Assembly: GCA_002049455.2 (NCBI GenBank)
Contig: KV919141.1
Span: 1 to 64,000 of the forward strand
Length of the DNA: 64,000 nucleotides
Source of the DNA: Porphyra umbilicalis
Taxonomy: Eukaryota > Rhodophyta > Bangiophyceae > Bangiales > Bangiaceae
Direction of reading: 5' to 3'
Made by a program: the position numbers and the translations under genes
The notes under the pieces: model-generated
Seen by the model: the letters and a program-made list of their open reading frames with translations, nothing else
Told to the model about the DNA's origin: nothing
Databases searched by the model: none
Shown: piece by piece, positions 56,601-64,000 of the stretch
Layout of the letters: the number at the start of each line of letters is the position of its first letter
Numbering within the stretch: the first letter of the stretch is position 1

Positions 56601-58479
56601 CCGCTCGCCGCGGCGCCGGCGCCCGCGCGACGCGGTTCACAGATGGGGGGGGGGGCGCGGAGCTCACCGCTACTGGCGAAGGAGGGAGTCGGCACTGGCC
56701 GGCTGCCGAACTTCGCGTCTCCATCGGGGGGGGACAAACATACCTCGTCCTCGGCGGCCGGGGGCAGCGGGGACGTCGTTAGCCCGGCGGTGCTGAAGGT
56801 CCCTGTCGGCGGCGCGCACCCTCCCGCACCCCCCCCGCCGGCCCCCCCTTACTGCCGGCACCGCAGACAATTGCCGTCTGCCCGTCGTTTCCACCGCCCC
56901 CATTGTTGGCGTGGGTGGCGTCAACGCCCGCTTTGGTGGGCGCGCCACTCATCGGCGCGCCGGCGGGGGCGCCCACCAAGGGCGCGCCACCTGTGCGGCT
57001 GCTGCGGCACGGCGCCAACCCGCCCGCCAACATCGACAAGTCGCGCCCCGCGCCGTAATTCTCGCGGCCGCCGCCCTTGACACTCGTCGTGCCGTCGCCG
57101 GCTTCGGCGCCGACGTCGGCGGCTGCTGCGGCAGCAGACATTGAAACCCCGCCGGCGCTTTCGTGTTGCCCACGCCGCCCCCCGCTGCCACAGAGATGCC
57201 GTCGGTGTCCGACGCGGGAGTGGCGTGGGAACCACATGCATAGTAGGGCACGGGTCAGTAGATGAAGCCATTGCGCGGTGTAGGTCGACCGGGGGGGGGG
57301 GACCGCGCGCCAGTCGCCACACTGGCGGAAGCGACCCCCCCGACCACGCTCGGCCGCCGCCCCTACAGCTGGTTCCTGTCGTGGCACCGTCGCCGCCGCC
57401 AGCCGCGGCGTTGGACACTGCCGCCGTCGTTCCCCTCCCCGTTTCCGAAGTGCATCGTGCCGCCGCCTGCACCGCCGGTCGCCCCCGCATCCGGCTCGTC
57501 GACCGAGCCGCCGTCCAAGAGGCGCCGCTGCACCGACGCGGCCAAGGTCCGCTCTCCGCCCCGCCCCGCCACTGCTGCCAACGCATGGCAGCGTGGGGCG
57601 CCGCCCCGTGGCCTCCAGCGGCAAGCGACGCGCAGCGGAAGCGTCCTCGCGGCGCCAAACCGCCTTGCATACGGTGGGAGAGGGGGCCTCTAACACCGGG
57701 CGGGGATCGCCCGCGCCACCGCACCCGCCACCTTGTCACCACCCGACGGTGATGGATGACGCGGGGGATTCGGCGTCGTCGTGTGGCGCCTTCACGACCG
57801 TTTCGGCGCCGGCGCCGGCGCCCGCTGTGCTGACCGCCGCTGCCGTCAGAGGCCGGGGCGATTTTGGACGCCCGCCCGGGTCTTGAGGACGGTCATCGTG
57901 CCCCCACCCTCCCCGACGCATCCGACGGTACTGTACCGCCGCGGACTCGCCGGCCCCTCTTCGTCCTGGCCGCCCTGCGGGCGCTGACCGCATAGGCAGC
58001 CCGCACCCCCCTGCTTGACGGACAGTTGGCCGCTGTCGCCTCGTTGCCGCCGCAGCGCTCGCGGAGGGCCGCGGCGCCGGGCGCCCCGCCCCGAACCCGC
58101 AGCACCGCTATTGCCCGCCGTCGCTGGCGGGCTGGCCGCCATGCGGCCCCGTTTGCACGCCCACTGTTTGGTGGGCGTTTTCACACCGCGGCCCCGACAC
58201 AGGCGACAACACCGGCAAGTGGCGGTGATCGCCGTAGCTGCGCGACACCGGGCGGCCAACAGCATGAACTCCCCTGACCATCAATGCCACGGAGCCCTCC
58301 GCCACCGCCCGGACCGACTTCCAGAGATAGAAGTGGCGGCTGCCGGCAGCGTCCGCGCCGGCGAGGCAAATGCGCTGCACAGCGAAAAAAGGGGGACCAC
58401 ACCGGCGGGGCCAGATTCTAAGAAAGGAGTGTTGGCGAGCGACTGTTGCACTGGTGACGAGCGAACGAATAAGATATTG
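53651..58479. other. Long GC low-complexity tract, no gene supported
   Basis: Mostly Pro/Ala/Ser/Thr-like or Arg-rich translations in all frames, changing frame often. Degenerate repeats of CACCTG(C/T)C occur at 53640-54010, and a ~70-bp unit (CACCACGCCG) at 54320-54475. An AT-rich island at 54536-54775 ends GGTCCAATCAAAG. Around 55600-55960 and 57380-57580 some frames look more protein-like (e.g. STEPPSKRRR), but no continuous frame or family is visible. It may be decayed coding DNA. Confidence 0.35.
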
Positions 58480-59274
58480 CTAGCATGTTGTTGTATCTGG
58501 GCGCCCTCTCTTGGTACCTCGCACACTCTCCCGTCCGTTCTCCCGCTCGATTCTAGTCCTGATACTAAAGAGGGTGGGAACCTTCCCGTCAACGGCGACC
58601 TCATAGGAACTCCGAAACTCCTCCCGCCCCATCTCCCGTATTTTTTTCATCACCGTGTTGCCCTTGGAGAGCAGGTTCACCTGCGCCTTGTCCAGCTTGC
58701 CGCCTGCCCCCCGCAGGAAGCCCTTCATGGGCGCGTACCCCCTCCACCCATCTTCCCATGCCAGAACCAAGTCGTCAACCGACTTGAGCCCACGGGCAAC
58801 GACCTGGTTGGGCTGTCGGGGGGCACCGCGCAACGCCTCGGAGAGGTCGGAGCCCTTGCCCGAGGCCCCGCCCGTCGCCCGGGTCGCCGCGTGCCCGCTG
58901 CGGCCCGTCCCGGCTTGGTCGTCCAAGACCGCCGGAGTGCCCGGCGTCACCGGCCGCTGGCCATCGACCTGGTCATCGGAGGTCGGCGGGGAGGACGAGC
59001 GCGGGGGGTGCGCGTCGCAAGCGCGAGCGGAACGCGAAACCGCGCGCCGCAGCTTCTCCCCCGCCGCGACGGCGTTGCCGAGTACCAGCGCCGCCAGTTC
59101 GTTGAGCCACGGCTCGAGCGGCACGGCATCTGCGGGGGAGAAATTGGAAGCGGATGAAAAAAGGAGTAGGTCGTTGTCGGTGGGTGGGGTGGGTACAAAA
59201 AAGGCCGCTTGCAGCTGTGCGGCAGGGTGAACGCCGATGTTCTGCTCGACGTAGTCGTCAAACAGCGACATCAT
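58480..59274 (-). CDS. Hypothetical protein, 264 aa, divergent partner of the recombinase gene
   Basis: From ATG 59274 (MMSLFDDYVEQNIGVHPAAQ). The N-terminal ~50 residues are followed by a helix (PWLNELAALVLGNAVAAGEKL), a Ser/Pro/Gly-rich linker, and a basic, more structured end (KSVDDLVLAWEDGWRGYAPM, KAQVNLLSKGNTVMKKIREM). Composition is clearly protein-like. The family is not recognised. A pyrimidine tract ending CCCGCAG within the frame (about 59130-59150) could be an intron acceptor, so the 5' end is uncertain. It lies 519 bases from the tyrosine recombinase gene, head to head. The two could belong to one mobile element or share a promoter; this is inference. Confidence 0.5.
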   Translation of the reverse strand: MMSLFDDYVEQNIGVHPAAQLQAAFFVPTPPTDNDLLLFSSASNFSPADAVPLEPWLNELAALVLGNAVAAGEKLRRAVSRSARACDAHPPRSSSPPTSDDQVDGQRPVTPGTPAVLDDQAGTGRSGHAATRATGGASGKGSDLSEALRGAPRQPNQVVARGLKSVDDLVLAWEDGWRGYAPMKGFLRGAGGKLDKAQVNLLSKGNTVMKKIREMGREEFRSSYEVAVDGKVPTLFSIRTRIERENGRESVRGTKRGRPDTTTC

Positions 59275-59793
59275 GGGGCAGGTGCTTGGGGAGAAAGAGG
59301 CCGGTGTGGGCGGAAAATAGGGCTGCCGGGGCGGGCGCAGCTGGCGGTTGCTACCAGAATTCGGCAGATGAGCTGGCAGGTGGACGACAGATGCGCGCCA
59401 GTATTTTCAAAGTGCCACGTTGATGTTTATCACAATTAGCCCCCCTTCCTGTCCTCAAATGGACGAGGAACGGCACATCATCCGCGCGCCGCTGCCCCTC
59501 GGCAGCCGTGGTCACCCCCATCTTCTGCTCAATGGCAGCTCCCCTGTAAACTGACTGTGAGGACAGGACCCGCGCTCTCGCGATTACATGCCCAGAGGCC
59601 CTGTATGACCAATGGCTGCGCCCCTGTCCCGCAGTCCCGCCAGTTTGCGTCCGGCCGTCGACCTGCACAGAGCCTGTCACTGCCCGGCTGATGCAGCCTC
59701 TTCGGACGAGATCTGGCCACAAGCACCTCCCCCTTCTCCCTTCCACTTCTGTCTGCTTCCATTGAGCAGCTGCCCACCCCGCCCCCTCTCATC
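59275..59793. promoter_or_regulatory. Shared divergent upstream region
   Basis: 519 bases between two divergent start codons, with lower GC than the flanks. It would hold both promoters. No defined TATA or CCAAT element could be assigned. Confidence 0.35.
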
Positions 59794-61361
59794 ATGGCGC
59801 CGCCTCTGCCCGAGGGGCGCCTGCCGGCAGACGCTGCTATTGACCTCAACGCGATCTCTCGTGGGCTCCTTTCCAGCGCTACCAACACTAAGTATGATTC
59901 CTATATCAATGGGAAGCGGGGGTGGGTGGAGTTTTGTGAGGCGCGGGACTTGGACCCGCTTGCCGTGAGCGCGGAGACGGGGAAGGACGTGGCCCGGTTC
60001 TTCTACTGGAGGACAGACTCTCTGCTGAAGGGAAAGTCTATGGGCCAGCAGCTCCGTGCGGCGATGCGGGCTCACTTTGCGCCGACGCGTGGCCTTGCCA
60101 GCTGGTCTGTTATCACTTCAAGTGTCGAGACGGTTGCCCCCACTTTTTCTGGTAACCCTGCCCTCTCCGACGACATGACGGCCATATACAAGGGGCATGC
60201 CATTACCAGGGCGAGGCGGGGAGAGCTGGAGGTGCGTCGCGTGGACCCGATTGAACCTTGCCACCTTTTGCGCTGCTGGTCGAAGCACTTTGCCGGGCGC
60301 ACGGTTGATGGCATTGACACTCGGATGCTGATGGCATACTCCTCAACGTTGCTGTGCGCCAACCTCCTGCTCCGCTATGATGAACTCGTGATGCTACGGT
60401 ACGTTGTTGTGACTGTCGTTGCCCGCTGTTGTGAATTCGTACTTGGAACGTGGCTCCACCGGGGAGCCGACTGTAGGGACGCCTTGGGCGTGGTGTGCAG
60501 CGCCATTGACTCGATTGTTTTTCGTATGTTTTGATGCATCGCTTCGTTCCCCTCTTTCTCAGTATGGAGCACATGGGTATGAGCACGAATGGTATCAAGC
60601 TGAGCATCAACAACGCGACGAAGAACTCACTCAAGCGCCCTGTGTACGTCTGCCAGCCGTGGCCAGGCCCCCTTGGTTCCGACCCGAGGTACGTTGAAAC
60701 GATTTCGGCATTATTTTCTCTTTTTGTTTGTCTCTTGTCTTTGTGCTACATGTTAGCTCGGTCACCGGCAGACACTTTGGTCATTGCCATTGGGTTCGCG
60801 ACGACTGACAGTGAACGGCTGATCTGCAGTGGCACGCCACAACATCATCTCGCACGGTGTGTGCTGACCACGTCTCGTGGAGGGAGCCGTGGTGGCAGGG
60901 CGTGTGTAAAGCATGAGGGGATGGGAGTAGCAACTCACTTACTCTCTTGTGCTCTCTTCGCTCACCTGTGCAGGCTGGATGCTGGACGCATACTCCTGCT
61001 GTGGTTGAAAGTGCGCGGGGGGAGGCCCGGGCCCATATTCTGCAGACCGCTGCTGCGGAAGGCGAAGGGTAAGGATACAACGGTCTGGGACACAAACCAG
61101 AAAATCGGGTGTGAGGCGCTCACGACCCTCGCACGAGAGGTGCTGGCTGACTGCGGCATGCTTGACGTCAGCAAGGTAGCGACTCACTCAGGCAAGCGGA
61201 CTGGCGTGCAGCTATACGACGCCCTTGGGATGACTGATGCGTGGGTGATGGACAAGGGCGGTTGGGACAGCGCGTCCGCGTTTGTTAACTACAAGGCACT
61301 TTGCAACCGGTTGGAGATGCGCCATCCGTTTTGCAAGCCGCAGGCATGGTCCAGTGTGTGA
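59794..61361 (+). CDS. Tyrosine recombinase (Crypton-like), 372 aa in three exons
   Basis: Exons 59794-60398, 60563-60688 and 60974-61361. Introns are 60399-60562 and 60689-60973, both starting GTACGTT and ending CAG. Both junctions split an Arg codon after two bases, and the frame stays open. The N-terminal part resembles the core-binding domain of phage-type integrases. The catalytic domain shows LLLRYDELVMLR (first Arg), a central KVRGGRPGP-containing stretch, THSGKRTGVQLYDALG (His plus Lys-Arg in the H-x-x-R region), DKGGWDSASAF and VNYKAL with the candidate nucleophile Tyr. There is no RT or capsid gene nearby, so a Crypton-type DNA transposon or a domesticated gene is more likely than a DIRS element. 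It looks whole. The usual Arg three residues after His reads Lys, with Arg next; whether that is normal for this group needs alignment. Confidence 0.75.
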
Positions 61362-62904
61362 TGCTATTTGTGTGCTTGTCCTTCATTTTTTCTGTTCTGT
61401 TCTCTTTTGATGTGGTTCGCAATGTCATTCTTTCCAAGTTTCGTTTGTGGTGTGCTTGCCCGCGTCCACCCCCAACGCCGCCAGCGGTGGCGGCGGCGTC
61501 GCTGCGGCGCCGCGCTGTGGCCATAGAAACAAACGCGCCCAGGAGCGCGTGCCAGGTTGCGCTCGCGGCGGCAGGCGGCGGCATGGCGGCGCGCGCGGGG
61601 CCCCGAGTTCGAGTATACTGCCCAATAAAGGCGCCGCACACGCGGTACGCGGCCGCGATGGGGCGGGTGGGACCGCGACGCGAGCGAGGATGGAGGTGTA
61701 ATAGGGGGGGGTGAATAGCTGACCGTGTGCTGATGCCAGGCGGGGGGCGAGGCAGGGACGGAGGCAGGGTGGCGGAGGGAATCCTGAAAGAGGGATTCGC
61801 CAGAGGCGGACAGGGCGGTGGCAGTGGAACGACCATCGCGGCAACACCACCACCGGTGACATATCAGCCGTCAGCCGGCAAGAGCGTCATCGCACGACGG
61901 CCACCCCTTCACCGCGTCTCCCAGCATCCCCAACTGGAGCCCCACAGACCAACCGCCAGACGAGCTCGCGACGAGGGCCACGCCGGGATTCGGCGCGGAA
62001 AGGCGGTGAAAAGACGCTGCAACCCCTACCGGCAAGACGCTGCCCTGCCCCCCGGCCACACCCGGTCCGGGGCAGCCGCCCGACCCGTCACGCACCCCGC
62101 ACCCTGCCGACGCAGCTGTCCGCTCACGTCTGCCTCGCCGTGACCCGCCACCGCTGCCACCGTCGCCGCCAGCTCGGATGCGGACGCGGTGGTGAAGCCC
62201 ACTGGCAAGCCGCTGCCTTGTAACCGCCGCCCAGCGGCCGGTACTGCCGCCGTCGTGCTGGGCGACGACCCGCACGTTCGCGCGGAAGTCCACAGCTTTG
62301 GCGACCGCCGCCCCCCGCCCCCCCCCAGCTTCATCGTCACCCACGCGCGGTCAAAAAAGTTAGGGTACCTGCTGTGATCTGCCGGGAGCGCCAGCACCGC
62401 CGCGACGACCAGCACGGAGCAGGTGGGGCGCATTTGGCGGCATTTGGATTCGCCATCCCCCCCGCCAGCGACAGATACGTGGGTGGCAGGCCCGGTGTAC
62501 AGAAAGAGGGGGCCGCCAGCGGTGGCCGTCACGGCGGGCGAGGAGCCGAGGGACCGGTGGGGGTGGCACGTAACCGGCGCCCCTCGTTTTCTGAGTTGTG
62601 TCCGTAACGCCAGCGCCGGTCGGGGCAGTGTGGCTGATGGGGAGGTGCTCCTGGTTGGGGCAGCGGCCGGGTGCGGTACGGCGGGGAGGAGCGGGCGCCG
62701 CGGCCGGCGCGGCGTCAACGCCCATCCCCCATCGGCTCGTGTCGGCGGAACAGCGTGAGCTGGATGGGGGGGCGGAGGGGGGCGTCGTCGAGGGAGCTCA
62801 ACGACCACAGCGGCAACGCCACAGCAGAGGGGGAGAGATGGCGCACAGACCGAGAACGGCGAGAGAGGGTGCCGCAATCCCCCCCCCCCCGTCCCCCCCA
62901 CGGA
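61362..62904. other. No firm gene; one possible signal-peptide exon
   Basis: Mixed, partly GC-rich DNA. On the - strand near 62370-62440 an ATG starts MRPTCSVLVVAAVLALPADH followed by AG|GTACCC, which would suit a first exon with signal peptide and donor. No continuing exon was identified. The rest shows only unrecognised frames. Confidence 0.3.
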
Positions 62905-63785
62905 GCGCACGGGCGCACCGGTACACCAGGCGAACAGGCGCACCGGTGTACCAGGCGCATGGGAGCACACGCGCATCGGTGCACCGCGCGCACGGGTGCA
63001 CCGGCGCACAGGGCGCGCGGTTGCCTGGGGCGCATGGGCGCACTTTTATGCGAGGTGGGGCGCTGGGGAGCGCGGGGAAACTGGCATCGGCGCTCGGCGG
63101 CACCCGCACACGAAGCGCGCAGTGGAAACAGCACGCGGGGCGCACGGGCGCAGCAGCGCACGGGGGGGGGGCGCGAAGGCGCGAGCGGGGATGCGCGTGG
63201 GATCTCGGGGCGCACGCCGCACCCACGCACCGGCGCCTGCAGCCCCCAGACACGCCGGCGCGCGGGGCGCTCGGGGCGCACGGGCGCTTGGGGCGCACTG
63301 GCACTCAGGGCGCACCGGCGCACGACGCCCCGTGGAGTGCGGGCGCGCGGGGCGCTTGGGGCGCACCGGCGCTGGGGGCGCACCGGCGCTTGCGGCGCAC
63401 CGACACACTGGGCCGGCGCCCGGGACGTCTGGAAACACAGGCGCTTGGGGCGCCCCGGCGCACGGTGCCCCCGGGTGTGCTGGCGCGCGAGGCGCTCGGG
63501 GCGCACCCGCGCTTGGGGCGCACCGACAGTCGGGGCGTAACGGCGCTCGGGAATTCTGGCCGCACCGGCGCTCGGCGAGCACCAGCACATTGCGCCCCTG
63601 GGCGCGCGAGGGCGCGAGGCGCTCGGGGCGCACCGGCGCTAGACGCTCACCGGCGTTTCGGGCTTCTGGACGCACCCGCGCTCGGGGCGCATCGGTGCAC
63701 GGTGCTCCTGGGCGCACGGGCGCGCGGGAAGCTCAGGGCGCACCGGCGCTGGAATCTCACCGGCGCTCGGGGCGCACCAGGTGCA
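62905..63785. repeat. Degenerate minisatellite of GGCGCTYGGGGCGCACC type
   Basis: About 880 bp of imperfect units of ~17-19 bp, with the core GGGGCGCACCGGCGC and CA/GC-rich variants at the left (CGGTGYACCAGGCGCA). All frames are open on both strands for long stretches as a consequence, and these frames are not genes. Confidence 0.85.
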
Positions 63786-63834
63786 GGCGGCAGGTAGCCG
63801 ACAGCGGAAGGTGGGCGACTGCGGCAGGTGGATG

Positions 63835-64000
63835 TCCGCGGCAGGTGGGCTGCAGGGGCAGGTCGGCGGCGGCGGCTGGCCGCCGGCCGTCAGGTGGCCG
63901 GCCGGCCGGGGAGAGCGTCCAGCTCCCCGTTGGCGGGTGGGCGCATGGGGGGGCTGGACCCCCAGCGCGGGTGGGCGCGCATTGCGCGGGCGACCTGGTG
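63835..64000 (-). repeat. Inverted copy of the 53.5-kb GC-rich repeat, cut by window end
   Basis: The reverse complement begins CACCAGGTCGCCCGCGCAAT and follows 53481-53650 closely. The boundary to the left blends into CACCTGCC units, as in the other copy. The repeat continues beyond the window. Confidence 0.8.

Noticed and set aside
54639-57752. Several 200-400-codon frames in the GC tract
   Set aside because: They overlap on both strands, change frame constantly and consist of Ala/Pro/Arg-rich low complexity. No single frame is supported.
62715-63797. Overlapping long frames on both strands
   Set aside because: They are produced by the minisatellite's unit, which lacks stops in all frames.

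Overview
The window looks like nuclear DNA of a GC-rich, intron-poor eukaryote. A red alga of the Porphyra/Pyropia type is my best guess, but this is inference. The reasons are very high GC in coding DNA, Ala/Gly/Pro-rich proteins, long poly-C/poly-G runs, a GatA amidase with a plastid-style N-terminal extension, spliceosomal introns with GTACGT donors, and a eukaryotic transposon fauna (PIF/Harbinger, hAT, a chromovirus and a Crypton-like tyrosine recombinase). No rRNA, tRNA or CRISPR was seen.

Layout. 0.4-15.5 kb is the gene-rich part. It holds a spliced gene for a large secreted-N-terminus, multi-pass membrane protein (TRP/FLC-like layout, + strand). Next come a gatA gene (- strand, with an apparent frameshift at a C run), a second - strand reading region of unknown function with several apparent frameshifts at C runs, a GC low-complexity gap, and a four-finger C2H2 zinc-finger protein (- strand). 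16.4-24.4 kb is repeat-rich: a non-autonomous Harbinger derivative, four clusters of a degenerate CGATGG-rich repeat, a short minisatellite, and a possible fragment of a TruA-like pseudouridine synthase.

24.4-45.9 kb is one nested transposon composite, and is the most interesting part. A dead hAT transposase gene is split by two insertions. The first is a foldback element flanked by TA. The second is a TIR element (called D here) flanked by CTCAG. The foldback received a complete-looking 5.1-kb PIF/Harbinger element at its centre (TAA duplication), a small Harbinger derivative in one arm (TGA) and another small element at its right end (TTA/TGA). Element D received an 8.6-kb Ty3/Gypsy chromovirus fossil (ACATG). 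Removing the foldback and D at their target duplications restores the hAT reading frame across both junctions.

45.9-64 kb is mostly gene-poor. It has a Sulfotransfer_4-like P-loop protein gene (48.3 kb), long GC low-complexity tracts, and a divergent gene pair at 58.5-61.4 kb. One member of that pair is a three-exon tyrosine recombinase of Crypton type. A degenerate minisatellite lies at 62.9-63.8 kb. The window ends in an inverted copy of a sequence found at 53.5 kb.

The host genes show no operon-like grouping. They appear to be independent housekeeping or regulatory genes set in transposon-rich DNA. Many predicted breaks in host genes coincide with poly-C/G runs and may be sequence errors rather than real lesions.
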